Source: an uncultured Eubacteriales bacterium
Lineage (GTDB): Bacteria > Bacillota > Clostridia > Peptostreptococcales > Anaerovoracaceae
Length of the DNA: 64,000 nt
Direction of reading: 5' to 3'
Assembly: GCA_902790905.1 (NCBI GenBank)
Contig: CADATO010000002.1
Location: forward strand, 48,444-112,443
Made by a program: the position numbers and the translations under genes. Numbering within the stretch: position 1 is the first letter of the stretch; each line of letters starts with the position of its first letter. The notes under the pieces are model-generated. The model was not told the DNA's origin. It saw only the letters and a list, made by a program, of their open reading frames with translations, and made no database searches. Of the stretch, positions 24,720 through 34,200 are shown piece by piece.

Positions 24720-25427
24720 ATGAAAGAACCTGCTTACAAACGCGTACTGCTGAAGATGAGCGGCGAGGCGCTCGCCGGAGAGAAGAAGACCGGGTTTTCC
24801 GATGAAATGCTGAAGAAAGCCGCGGCGCAGATCAAAGAGATCCACGACCTCGGCGTCGAGATCGCCATCGTCATCGGCGGCGGCAACTTCTGGAGAGGCC
24901 GCACCAGCGGCGACATGGACCGCGCCACAGCGGACAGCATCGGCATGCTGGCGACCATCATGAACTCGCTGGCCCTGCAGGATGCCCTCAAGGCGGCCGG
25001 CCTTGACGCCCGCACACTGACCTCCATCAACATGAAGGAAGTGGCGGACCAGTACACGATCCGCGAGGCGGACAAGCTTCTCAAGGAAGGCTGCATCACC
25101 ATCCTCGGCGGCGGCACCGGCCATCCGTACTTCTCGACGGATACGGCGGCGGCACTCCGGGCGGCGGAGATCGGCGCGGACGTCATCCTGTTCGCCAAGA
25201 ACATCGATGCCGTGTATTCCGCGGATCCCAAGGAAGATCCGAACGCAGTGAGATACGACAAACTGACCCACATGGAAGTCCTGGAAAAAGACCTCAAGGT
25301 CATGGACCTGACAGCGGCTTCCCTCTGCAAGGACAACGATATCCCGATCCACGTCTTTGCACTGTCTGAAGAAGGCAATATGATGCGCGCCGTGATGGGC
25401 GAGCCGATCGGGACGCTGATCTCCTAG
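24720..25427 (+). CDS. pyrH: UMP kinase
   Basis: 235 residues. Hexameric amino-acid-kinase-fold enzyme making UDP from UMP. YKRVLLKMSGEALAG, VIGGGNFWRG, GGGTGHPYFSTDTAAALRA and FAKNIDAVYSADP are standard. ATG at 24720 has AAGGAGAG; the in-frame GTG at 24699 is upstream of that site and rejected. First gene of a co-directional run pyrH-frr-uppS-cdsA-dxr-rseP-ispG-thioesterase-polC. Confidence 0.97.
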   Translation: MKEPAYKRVLLKMSGEALAGEKKTGFSDEMLKKAAAQIKEIHDLGVEIAIVIGGGNFWRGRTSGDMDRATADSIGMLATIMNSLALQDALKAAGLDARTLTSINMKEVADQYTIREADKLLKEGCITILGGGTGHPYFSTDTAAALRAAEIGADVILFAKNIDAVYSADPKEDPNAVRYDKLTHMEVLEKDLKVMDLTAASLCKDNDIPIHVFALSEEGNMMRAVMGEPIGTLIS

Positions 25428-25455
25428 AGCAGCGAAAGAAAGACTGAGCGATTAC

Positions 25456-25476
25456 TGTATCATGAAGGAGGATACA
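25456..25476 (+). promoter_or_regulatory. Shine-Dalgarno-in-loop hairpin before frr
   Basis: TGTATC (25456-25461), loop ATGAAGGAG, GATACA (25471-25476), two nt before the frr ATG. Perfect 6-bp stem with the Shine-Dalgarno AAGGAG in the loop; the loop also contains an out-of-context ATG. Confidence 0.5.
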
Positions 25477-25478
25477 CC

Positions 25479-26036
25479 ATGAGCGAGCAAGTACTGAACA
25501 CATTGGATGAAAAGATCGCAAAGAGCATCGAGTCTCTCAAGACCGAACTCAACACCGTCCGTGCAGGCCGCGCCAACCCGGCTCTGCTTGACCGCGTGGA
25601 AGTCGAGTACTACGGCACCCCCACACCGCTCAAGCAGCTTGCGAACATTTCCTGCCCGGATCCCCGCACCATCGCGGTCACGCCGTTTGACCCCAAGGCG
25701 ATCGGCAACATCGAGCGTGCGATCCTCGCAGCCAACATCGGCATCAACCCCGTCAACGACGGCAAGATGGTCCGCCTGTCCATCCCCCAGGTCACCGAGG
25801 AGAGAAGAAAGGAACTGACCAAGACCGTCCATGCGATGGGTGAGGAAGGCAAGGTCGCGATCCGCAACCTGCGCAAAAAGGCAAACGACATGATCAAGAA
25901 GGAAGAAAAGGCAGGCGAGCTGACGGAAGACGACAGCAAGCAGGAACTTGATCTGATCCAGAAGGCTGTCGACGCCGGCATCAAGAAGGTCGACGAAGTC
26001 ATCGCTGCGAAGAACAAAGAGATCATGGAAGTATAG
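25479..26036 (+). CDS. frr: Ribosome recycling factor
   Basis: 185 residues. Splits post-termination ribosomes with EF-G. KIAKSIESLKTELNTVRAGRANPALLDRVEVEYYGTPTPLKQLANIS region and the C-terminal helices of the three-helix bundle are family-typical. Follows pyrH by 51 nt. Confidence 0.98.
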   Translation: MSEQVLNTLDEKIAKSIESLKTELNTVRAGRANPALLDRVEVEYYGTPTPLKQLANISCPDPRTIAVTPFDPKAIGNIERAILAANIGINPVNDGKMVRLSIPQVTEERRKELTKTVHAMGEEGKVAIRNLRKKANDMIKKEEKAGELTEDDSKQELDLIQKAVDAGIKKVDEVIAAKNKEIMEV

Positions 26037-26040
26037 GCAT

Positions 26041-26763
26041 ATGACAGAAGCAACCAATCTGCCCCGTCACGTTGCCATCATCATGGACGGCAACGGCAGA
26101 TGGGCGACAAAGAGAAAACTGCCTCGTGTCATGGGCCACAACGCCGGTATGAAAGCCATGCGGGAGATCGTGAGACGCTCTTCCGATCTTGGCGTGCAGT
26201 ACCTGACGGTCTATGCGTTCTCGACGGAGAACTGGAAGCGCACCCAGGAGGAGATCGGCGGCATCTTCGGTCTTCTCATCAAGTACGTCAACCAGGATCT
26301 CGAGGAGCTGCACGAGGAGAATGTCCGCGTCAACATCCTCGGCGACTGGAGCATCATGCCCGAGAACGTCAGGGAAGCGCTCGGCCGGACCATCTTCAAG
26401 ACCCGCAACAACACCGGGCTCACGTTCAACATCGCGCTCAACTACGGCAGCCGGGACGAAGTCGTCCGCGGCGTCCGCGAGCTGGCGGAGATGGTGAAGG
26501 CGGGCGAGCTCGATCCGGCGGACATCGACGAGGAGAGCATCAGCAAGCACCTTTACACCGGCAAGTTCGGCGTGCCCGATCCGGATCTGATCATCCGTCC
26601 GGGCGGGGAAGTGCGCCTGTCCAACTATCTGATGTGGCAGGCGGCGTACGCGGAGCTGTATTTCTGCGATACGCTCTGGCCGGACTTCACACCGGATGAA
26701 TACGAAACCATCCTGCGTTCCTTCGGGAACAGGGAAAGACGCTTTGGAGGGCGCAACGAATGA
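26041..26763 (+). CDS. uppS: Isoprenyl transferase (undecaprenyl diphosphate synthase)
   Basis: 240 residues. Condenses IPP onto FPP to make the C55 lipid carrier of wall synthesis. Motifs: HVAIIMDGNGRWATKR (catalytic Asp), GHNAGMKAMREIV, AFSTENWKR, and RPGGEVRLSNYLMWQAAYAE. Begins 4 nt after frr; its stop overlaps the cdsA start (ATGA). Confidence 0.97.
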   Translation: MTEATNLPRHVAIIMDGNGRWATKRKLPRVMGHNAGMKAMREIVRRSSDLGVQYLTVYAFSTENWKRTQEEIGGIFGLLIKYVNQDLEELHEENVRVNILGDWSIMPENVREALGRTIFKTRNNTGLTFNIALNYGSRDEVVRGVRELAEMVKAGELDPADIDEESISKHLYTGKFGVPDPDLIIRPGGEVRLSNYLMWQAAYAELYFCDTLWPDFTPDEYETILRSFGNRERRFGGRNE

Positions 26764-27581
26764 AGACTAGGATCCTCGCAGGACTGATCATGGCGCCTTT
26801 CCTGGCACTGTTATACTTTGGCGGTTACGTGCTCATGGCTGGCTGCGTCTTTGTCGGCGCGGTCGGTCTTTATGAGTTTTATAAGGGCTTTCACAGTCTG
26901 GACATCCATCCGTCCTATCCGATCGGGGTCTTCTCGCTGGCGCTTTTGTACCTGCTGAACATCATCCTCTGGCGGCAGGGGGCGATGGGCTGGCAGCAGG
27001 GCGCGTATTACTACACGTTCTGGCTGTTCGCAAGCGTAGCGGCTTCCGTGCTGTATCTGTTTGCGATCGAGAAGAGAAAGCTCGAAGATGCGATGGCGAC
27101 GATCACCGGCATCGTCTACGTGGTGTTCTTTTCCTTCCACGTGATGCTGGTCGATGAGTCTGTGGCATCCATTCTGGTATGGGTCATCGTTCTCGGCGCG
27201 TTCGGCACGGACATCTTCGCGTATTTCGCCGGCGTGTTCCTCGGCAAGCACAAGCTCTGCCCGAAGATCAGCCCGAAGAAGACCATCGAGGGGTCGCTCG
27301 GCGGCGTGTGCGGCGCGGTCCTGCTCTGCGGGCTGTTCGGCGTGTTCTTCGCACCGGCGTACACCGTGCACTGCTTTATCCTCGGCGGTCTGTGCGGCGT
27401 CTTCTCGCAGTTCGGCGACCTGACCGCCTCCATCTTCAAGCGCAAGATGGGCATCAAGGACTACGGCAATCTCATCCCGGGGCATGGCGGCATCCTGGAC
27501 CGCTTTGACAGCGTTCTGTTCACCGCGCCTCTGGTGTTCTACTATATCCAGCTCGTCATCGTGCCGTTCGGCGCGCTGTAG
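26760..27581 (+). CDS. cdsA: Phosphatidate cytidylyltransferase
   Basis: 273 residues with about eight membrane segments. Makes CDP-diacylglycerol from phosphatidate and CTP. The CdsA signature S-x-F-K-R-K ... KD ... HGGILDRFDS is intact at the C-terminus (about 224-250). Overlaps uppS by 4 nt. Confidence 0.96.
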   Translation: MKTRILAGLIMAPFLALLYFGGYVLMAGCVFVGAVGLYEFYKGFHSLDIHPSYPIGVFSLALLYLLNIILWRQGAMGWQQGAYYYTFWLFASVAASVLYLFAIEKRKLEDAMATITGIVYVVFFSFHVMLVDESVASILVWVIVLGAFGTDIFAYFAGVFLGKHKLCPKISPKKTIEGSLGGVCGAVLLCGLFGVFFAPAYTVHCFILGGLCGVFSQFGDLTASIFKRKMGIKDYGNLIPGHGGILDRFDSVLFTAPLVFYYIQLVIVPFGAL

Positions 27582-27627
27582 TTGCAGGGCGGGGCATAAG
27601 GCTCTGCCGGAAAGGAATCGCTTTAGC

Positions 27628-28776
27628 ATGAAGTCTCTCATCATCCTGGGGAGCACCGGCTCTATCGGGACGCAGTGTCTGGATATCGTGCGCATTCACA
27701 GAGACAGGTTCACTGTCTCTTGTTTGTGCTGCGGCAAACGCATCGGGTTGCTCCGCGAGCAGATCGAAGAATTCGCACCGCGCATGGTCGTGGTGGCAGA
27801 GGAGAAGGACGCGGAGGATCTGCGGCGGGACTACCCGGATCTTGCTGTCCTGTCCGGCGATGAAGGGCTGTGCGAAGCCGCGGCGGGCGAGGGGGACCTC
27901 GTCGTCAACGCGCTGGTCGGCATCCGCGGTCTGGCACCGACGCTGGCTGCGATCGAGGCTGGCAAGGACATCGCCCTCGCCAATAAAGAAACGCTCGTCA
28001 CGGGCGGCGAACTCGTCATGCGGCGGGCGGCGGAGAAGGGCGTGAAGATCCTTCCCGTCGACAGCGAGCACAGCGCCATCTTCCAGTGCCTGGAGGCGGC
28101 GATGGGCAACCGTCCGGCGTCCGTCATCCTGACCGCATCCGGCGGCCCGTTCAGAGGGTACTCGCTGGAGCAGCTTGAAAATGTCACGCTGGCGCAGGCG
28201 CTCGCACATCCGAACTGGTCCATGGGCAGAAAGATCACCGTGGACAGCGCCAGCATGGTCAATAAATGTCTCGAGATCATCGAGGCGAAGCATCTGTTTG
28301 GCATGGCGCCTTCCGAGATCGAGGTGGTCGTGCATCCGCAGAGCATCGTGCATTCCATGGTCCGGTTTACCGACGGGGCGGTGCTCGCGCAACTCGGGAC
28401 GCCTGACATGCGCGTGCCGATCGCCTATGCACTGGACTGGCCCAAAAGAGATACCACAGGTGCGCCGCGCCTTGACTTTGCCGCGCTCACAGGCGGCCTG
28501 ACCTTTGAAGTGCCGGACACGAACGTGTTCCGGACGATCCCGCTCGCCTATGAGTCTTTGGAGCGCGGCGGGACAGCCACCGCGGCGCTCAACGGGGCCA
28601 ACGAGGTCCTCGTGGCCGCATTCCTGGCGGAAAAGATCCGGTTCATCGACATTCAGAACACATTGCTCAAGGTGATGGACCGTTATGAGAACACGGCACT
28701 CAATACCATTGAAGATGTCTTCGCGGCGGACGCTGCCGCGCGCAGGATGACGGAGGAGGTGCTTTCGAGTCTATGA
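27628..28776 (+). CDS. dxr: 1-deoxy-D-xylulose 5-phosphate reductoisomerase
   Basis: 382 residues. Second step of the MEP isoprenoid pathway: DXP to MEP with NADPH. N-terminal Rossmann LGSTGSIGTQCLDIV, catalytic LPVDSEHSAIFQCL, DSASMVNKCLEIIEAKHLF and AHPNWSMGRKITVD are present. ATG 27628 follows AAAGGA; the 8-mer GGAATCGC (27614-27621) overlaps the Shine-Dalgarno and spacer. Longer upstream readings overlap cdsA and lack similarity. Overlaps rseP by 4 nt. Confidence 0.97.
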   Translation: MKSLIILGSTGSIGTQCLDIVRIHRDRFTVSCLCCGKRIGLLREQIEEFAPRMVVVAEEKDAEDLRRDYPDLAVLSGDEGLCEAAAGEGDLVVNALVGIRGLAPTLAAIEAGKDIALANKETLVTGGELVMRRAAEKGVKILPVDSEHSAIFQCLEAAMGNRPASVILTASGGPFRGYSLEQLENVTLAQALAHPNWSMGRKITVDSASMVNKCLEIIEAKHLFGMAPSEIEVVVHPQSIVHSMVRFTDGAVLAQLGTPDMRVPIAYALDWPKRDTTGAPRLDFAALTGGLTFEVPDTNVFRTIPLAYESLERGGTATAALNGANEVLVAAFLAEKIRFIDIQNTLLKVMDRYENTALNTIEDVFAADAAARRMTEEVLSSL

Positions 28777-29786
28777 TCACCGCCATCGCTGCGATTTTAA
28801 TGTTCTGTATCCTGATCTTCATCCATGAACTGGGGCATTTTATGGCCGCCAAGGCGTGCGATGTCAAGGTCAACCGGTTTGCGCTCGGCATGGGACCGGC
28901 TTTCTTCAAGCGGCAGAAGGGCGAGACAGAGTACTCGCTCCGCATCCTGCCGATCGGCGGATTCTGTGAGATGGAAGGCGAGGACGAGGAGTCCGAAGAG
29001 CCGCGTGCATTCAGCAACAAGAAGGCCTGGCAGAAAGCCGTGATCCTCGTGGCGGGGCCGGCAATGAACTTCCTGCTCGCCCTGATCCTGATGATCATCC
29101 TGACATATCAGATGGGCGTTGCCACCACGACGCTCGATGTCATCATCGAAGGCAGTCCGGCGCAGCAGGCAGGTCTGATGCAGGGGGACGAACTCGTTTC
29201 CGTCAACGGCAATGCCATCGAAGAGTGGACGGACCTGACCGAGTACATCAACGCTTCGGATACCGATACGCAGACCATCGTGGTGCGCCGCAGCGGACAG
29301 GAAGTGACCCTGACCTGCGAGACGTACGAAGAGGGCGGCCGCCGCATGATCGGCGTACAGCCCGCCTTTGAGAAAGACCTTGCCGGTGCATTCGTGCAGG
29401 GACCGAAGGCGACCTGGAACCTGACCCGCGACATGTACGGCGTGCTCAAGCAGCTGTTCACGGGGCAGGTATCCACAAAGGAACTGTCCGGTCCTGTGGG
29501 CATCGTCTACATCGTCAACCAGACCGTGAAGACCGGTCTTCTGAATATGATCTACCTGATGGCGCTGATCTCGCTGAACCTCGGGATCATGAACCTGCTG
29601 CCGTTCCCGGCGCTCGACGGCGGGCGGCTGGTGTTCGTCATCATCCGAAAACTGACGGGCAAACGCGTGACCGACGAGATGGAGGCCAAGGTGAACATCG
29701 CCGGCTTCCTCGTCCTGATCGCCCTGATGCTCTACGTCACCTGGAACGATATCGCCCGGTTCATCGCGCCGTTGTTCGGCGGCTGA
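28773..29786 (+). CDS. rseP: RIP-family site-2 zinc metalloprotease RseP/RasP
   Basis: 337 residues. Intramembrane protease that clips anti-sigma factors and signal-peptide remnants. Zinc motif HELGH near residues 18-22, one PDZ domain (about 105-185, beginning GSPAQQAGLMQGDELVSVNG), and the C-terminal membrane LPFPALDGGRL motif with the third zinc ligand. Placed between dxr and ispG as in Bacillota. Confidence 0.95.
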   Translation: MITAIAAILMFCILIFIHELGHFMAAKACDVKVNRFALGMGPAFFKRQKGETEYSLRILPIGGFCEMEGEDEESEEPRAFSNKKAWQKAVILVAGPAMNFLLALILMIILTYQMGVATTTLDVIIEGSPAQQAGLMQGDELVSVNGNAIEEWTDLTEYINASDTDTQTIVVRRSGQEVTLTCETYEEGGRRMIGVQPAFEKDLAGAFVQGPKATWNLTRDMYGVLKQLFTGQVSTKELSGPVGIVYIVNQTVKTGLLNMIYLMALISLNLGIMNLLPFPALDGGRLVFVIIRKLTGKRVTDEMEAKVNIAGFLVLIALMLYVTWNDIARFIAPLFGG

Positions 29787-29819
29787 GCCTGATAAACTGT
29801 GAAGAGGACAAGACCCGCT

Positions 29820-30887
29820 ATGAAAAAGCAAATCCAAGTAAGACAGGTAAAAATCGGCGGCGGCGCACCGGTCGCGGTGCAGTCCATGCTGAACGTCCAT
29901 ACTGAGGATGTCGAAGCGTGCCTGGCGCAGATCAAACGGCTGGAAGACGCCGGCTGCGACATCGTGCGTCTGGCAGTGCCGACCATGGAGGCGGCAGCCG
30001 CCTTCGGCGAGATCCGCAAACAGACGGATATGCCGCTCGTGGCAGACATCCACTTCGACTACCGGCTGGCGGTCGCGGCGGTGGAAAACGGCGCGGACAA
30101 GATCCGCATCAACCCCGGCAACATCGGCGATGACGACCGCGTGAAGGCCGTTGTGGACGCCTGCAAGAAGCGGCAGATCCCGATCCGCGTCGGCGTGAAC
30201 TCCGGCTCGCTGGAAAAAGACCTGCTCGAGCTTTACGGCCCGACCGCAAGGGCGCTCGCGGAGAGTGCGCTGCGCAACGTGCGCCGGCTCGAGGAGATGG
30301 ATTTTACCGACATCGCGGTGTCGCTGAAGTCTTCGGACGTCCCGACGACCATCGAGGCGTACCGGCTCGTCGATAAAGCCTGCGACTACCCGCTGCACAT
30401 CGGTGTGACCGAGGCGGGCACTAGGGAAAGCGGCATCATCAAGTCCGCGGTCGGCCTGGGCACACTCCTGATGGATGGCATCGGCGATACGATGCGCGTA
30501 TCCCTGACCGGAGACCCCGCAGCGGAAGTCACCGCCGCGAGAAAGATCCTCGCCGCGTGCGGCAGGGAGAAGGAGCCGATCAATATCGTCTCCTGTCCGA
30601 CCTGCGGCAGGACCAAGGTGGATCTTGAGACCATCGTCCTGCAGGTGGAAGAGGCGCTCGCGCCCATCGGAAGAAAGCGGCAGGAAGAGGGCAAACGGCC
30701 CCTGACGGTCGCCGTCATGGGCTGCGAGGTCAACGGCCCCGGTGAGGCGAGAGAAGCTGACCTGGGCGTCGCCGGCGGCAACGGCAAAGGCCTGCTGTTC
30801 CGCAAAGGAGAGAAACTGAAAGTCGTCGATGAGAGCGAGATCACGTCTGCTCTCGTAGAACTGGTGAAACACTATGAAGACATTTAA
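29820..30887 (+). CDS. ispG: (E)-4-hydroxy-3-methylbut-2-enyl-diphosphate synthase
   Basis: 355 residues. 4Fe-4S enzyme turning MEcPP into HMBPP in the MEP pathway (flavodoxin/ferredoxin-dependent). VRQVKIGGGAPVAVQSM start, PLVADIHFDYRLA, GVNSGSLE, and cluster ligands in SCPTCGRT and MGCEVNGPGEA. ATG 29820 chosen over a GTG at 29799 because family alignments begin near here; the Shine-Dalgarno AGAGG is a little far. Its 3' end overlaps the thioesterase gene by 14 nt. Confidence 0.96.
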   Translation: MKKQIQVRQVKIGGGAPVAVQSMLNVHTEDVEACLAQIKRLEDAGCDIVRLAVPTMEAAAAFGEIRKQTDMPLVADIHFDYRLAVAAVENGADKIRINPGNIGDDDRVKAVVDACKKRQIPIRVGVNSGSLEKDLLELYGPTARALAESALRNVRRLEEMDFTDIAVSLKSSDVPTTIEAYRLVDKACDYPLHIGVTEAGTRESGIIKSAVGLGTLLMDGIGDTMRVSLTGDPAAEVTAARKILAACGREKEPINIVSCPTCGRTKVDLETIVLQVEEALAPIGRKRQEEGKRPLTVAVMGCEVNGPGEAREADLGVAGGNGKGLLFRKGEKLKVVDESEITSALVELVKHYEDI

Positions 30888-31299
30888 AACCCTGCATACC
30901 GTTATCGCAAGAGACCTGAACGCGCACATGACTCTGTACGCAGGCCGCGCGATGGAGTGGGCCTTCGAGGCGAACTACATGGCGACCGTCGAAGCGCGCC
31001 AGGAAAACCTGAACATCGTCTACAAGGACATCCACAGCTTTGACTTTAAAGTCCCGGCGCACCTCGGCGATGTGCTGCAGTATGAAGTCACCGTCGTCAG
31101 AGTCGGCGGCAAGACCATGACCATGCGCACCGGCGTCTATACCCTGGTGCCGAGAAAGCTCGTCGCAGAAGGCTATATGACCTTCGTCACGATCGACGAA
31201 GAGACCGGCCGCAGCGTGCCGTGCGATCTGGAACTGGATGCACCGCAGAGCGCCGAGGAAGAGTTCTGGAGAGAAAAAGCGGAGTCGTATTTTAAATGA
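30874..31299 (+). CDS. Hotdog-fold acyl-CoA thioesterase-like protein
   Basis: 141 residues. MKTFKTLHTVIARDLNAHMTLYAGRAMEWAFEANYMAT followed by VYKDIHSFDFKVPAHLGDVLQYEVTVVRVGGKTMTMRTGVYTL matches YciA/BFIT-type hotdog acyl-CoA hydrolases (Asn replaced region NAHMTLYAG equals the usual N-x-x-G-T-L-x-G-G loop). Substrate unknown. It overlaps ispG by 14 nt and polC by 4 nt, so it is firmly part of the operon; ispG-polC are adjacent in most relatives, making this an insertion. Confidence 0.8.
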   Translation: MKTFKTLHTVIARDLNAHMTLYAGRAMEWAFEANYMATVEARQENLNIVYKDIHSFDFKVPAHLGDVLQYEVTVVRVGGKTMTMRTGVYTLVPRKLVAEGYMTFVTIDEETGRSVPCDLELDAPQSAEEEFWREKAESYFK

Positions 31300-34200
31300 T
31301 CAACAAGATCCTGGAGAGATATTTACATACCGGACAGACCGTTGAGATCAACGATGCGGTCCTGTCCAAAGACGCAGGATGTCTGTACCTGACCGGCACG
31401 TCCAACTTCACACCGGACAGTGCCTGGGAGGAGAGCATCCGCCGCGAGATCCTGGCCGCCGTGCCGGGGCTCAAGGATGTGCGCATCGAAATGACCGTCG
31501 TGCTGCCCGCACTGGGGATCGATGACGTGCTGCCTGCCGCCATGCGTCTTGTGCAGGAAAACCAGCAGGATCCGTGGATGCGCGCCGTGACGCCGGACGG
31601 ACATGTCTTTGAAGAGCAGACGCTCTACTTAAGTGTCATGGGGGACTACGCGGCCGAACAGCTCGACCGCAGCGCCGCGGACTACTTCACAAGAACGATC
31701 AGCCAGGAGCTGGGGCGTCCTGTTACCGTGCACTTCCGCCAGAACGAGGAAGCGCAGGAGGAGGTCTTTGCGGATATCAAGGAGAACTGGGAAGCGCCGC
31801 CCGAACCGGAGCAGCCGGAAGAGGAGAAAAAACGCTCCTTTGCGGACGGCCGGATCAAAGGGCGATTCATCGAAAAGCCGCCCATTCCCATGAACCAGCT
31901 GCCCCGCGACGAAGTGCCGGTCACCGTTGCCGGCAAGATCTTCTCCGTGGAGACAAGACGCGTCAAGAAGTCCGAGCGCGCCATGAAGTTCTCCAAGGAC
32001 AAGGACGATACCTCGACGCTCGCGACGATCTTCATGTCCGACAAGACGGAGTCCGTCTGCGTCAAGATGTTCTGCGACAACAAGGAGTGGGCGGAGATCG
32101 AAGGCGTCATGTCCCCGGGCTGCGACATCATCGTCAGCGGCAAGCAGGAGCAGGACCAGTTCTTAAAGAGCATGGTCATCCGCGCAAGAGACATCGGCAC
32201 CTGGAAGATGCCCGAACGGGAAGACACCTGCGAGGAAAAGCGCATCGAGCTGCACGCCCATACCAAGATGAGCGCGCTCGACGGACTGTCCGATCCGCAG
32301 GCGCTCGTAAAGCGCGCCGTCAAGTGGGGGCATAAGGCCATCGCCATCACCGACCACGGCGTCGTGCACGCGCTGCCCAAGGCGTTTGATGCCGGCGGCG
32401 ACAAGATCAAGGTTATCCTCGGCACGGAAGGGTATCTCTACGACGATGCCGGGAAGATCGACGAAAAAGGCAATATCGACTACATGTCCGGCCGCACGTA
32501 CCACATCGTCGTGCTGGCGAAGAACCTGATAGGGCGTACCAACCTGTACAAACTGATCAGCTATTCGCACATGGACTATTTCTATAAAAAACCGCGCCTG
32601 CCCAGGTTCATCCTGCAGAAGTACAGGGAGGGGCTGATCTTAGGTTCTGCCTGTCAGGCAGGTGAGCTGTATCAGGCGATCGTGAACGGTGCTCCGGATG
32701 AGGAACTTTTGAGAATCGCTGACTTCTACGATTACCTCGAAGTCCAGCCGCTGTCCAACAACGTCTTCATGCTCGAAGACCCGCGCTATCCGATGATCAA
32801 TACGGAAGAGGATATCCGCCGCTGCAACCGCAAGGTGCTCGAGCTCGGCAAACGCCTCGGCAAGCCGGTCGTGGCGACCAGCGACACGCACTACATCGAC
32901 CCGGAGGACAACATCCTCCGCGAGATCATCCGCGCAGGCCAGGGTTACAGCGACATCGGCGGCGATCACGGGCTGTTCTTCCGCACGACGGATGAGATGC
33001 TGGCGGAGTTCTCGTACTTCGATGAGCAGGACCGCTACGACGTCGTCATCGGCGGCCCTGCGAAGATCGCGGAGATGTGCGAGAAGATGCCGCCTGCACC
33101 CGGCAGAGAGTTCCCGCGTCCGTCCATCAAGGATGCGGACAAGATCCTGCGCGAAAGCTGCGAGAACAAACTGCATGAGCGCTACGGCGATCCCGCACCG
33201 CAGGAACTCGTGGAAAGACTGAACAAAGAACTCGACAGCATCATCGACAACGGATACGCCGTCATGTACGTGTCCGCCAAGATGCTGGTCGACAAGTCCA
33301 ATTCGGACGGCTATATCGTTGGCTCCCGCGGATCGGTCGGTTCGTCCTTTGCGGCGTTCATGTCCGGCATCTCCGAGGTCAACCCGCTGGCGGCGCACTA
33401 TGTGTGTCCGCATTGTAAGCATTTTGAATGGGGCGATACGCTCGAGTACGAATGCGGCGTCGACATGCCCCCGAAGGACTGCCCGGAATGCGGCACCCCC
33501 ATGGAAAGAGACGGCTACTCCATCCCGTTTGAGACATTCCTCGGCTTTACGGGGAACAAGGAGCCTGATATCGACCTCAACTTCGCCGGTGAATACCAGG
33601 CGACCGCACAGAAATTCGTCGACGAGATCTTCGGTGCGAAGAATACATATAAAGCCGGCACCGTCGGCACCGTCGCGGAGAAGACCGCCTATGGCTTTAT
33701 CTCCGCCTACAGCGAAGCGACGCACAAGAGTATCAGCCGCTTTGACAGAGAGCGCCTCGCCAAAGGCTGCGAGGACGTGAAGAGGACCACAGGCCAGCAT
33801 CCTGGCGGCATCATCGTCGTCCCGGAGGGGCATGAGATCTTCGAGGTCACGCCGATCCAGTATCCGGCGAATAAGAAGGAGTCCGGCATCGTCACGACGC
33901 ACTTTGAGTACCACAGCTTTGAGGAAGCGCTGCTCAAGCTCGACATCCTCGGCCACGATGGTCCGACGCTGGTGAGACTGCTTCACAACTCCACCGGCAT
34001 CGACCCGCAGACGGTCCCGATCAACGACCCGAAGGTCATGGCGCTGTTTGCAGGCACCTCGTCGCTCGACATCAAAGACCCGTCGTACCGCTTTACGGAT
34101 GGCAGTTACGGCGTTCCTGAATTCGGCACCCCGATCGCCCGCGGCATGCTCAACGACACGCATCCCAAGCGCATCGGCGACCTGGTCAGACTGTCCGGTC

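Noticed and set aside
28797..30929. 710-codon minus-strand frame opposite rseP and ispG
   Set aside because: Spans two well-identified genes and has no own signals.
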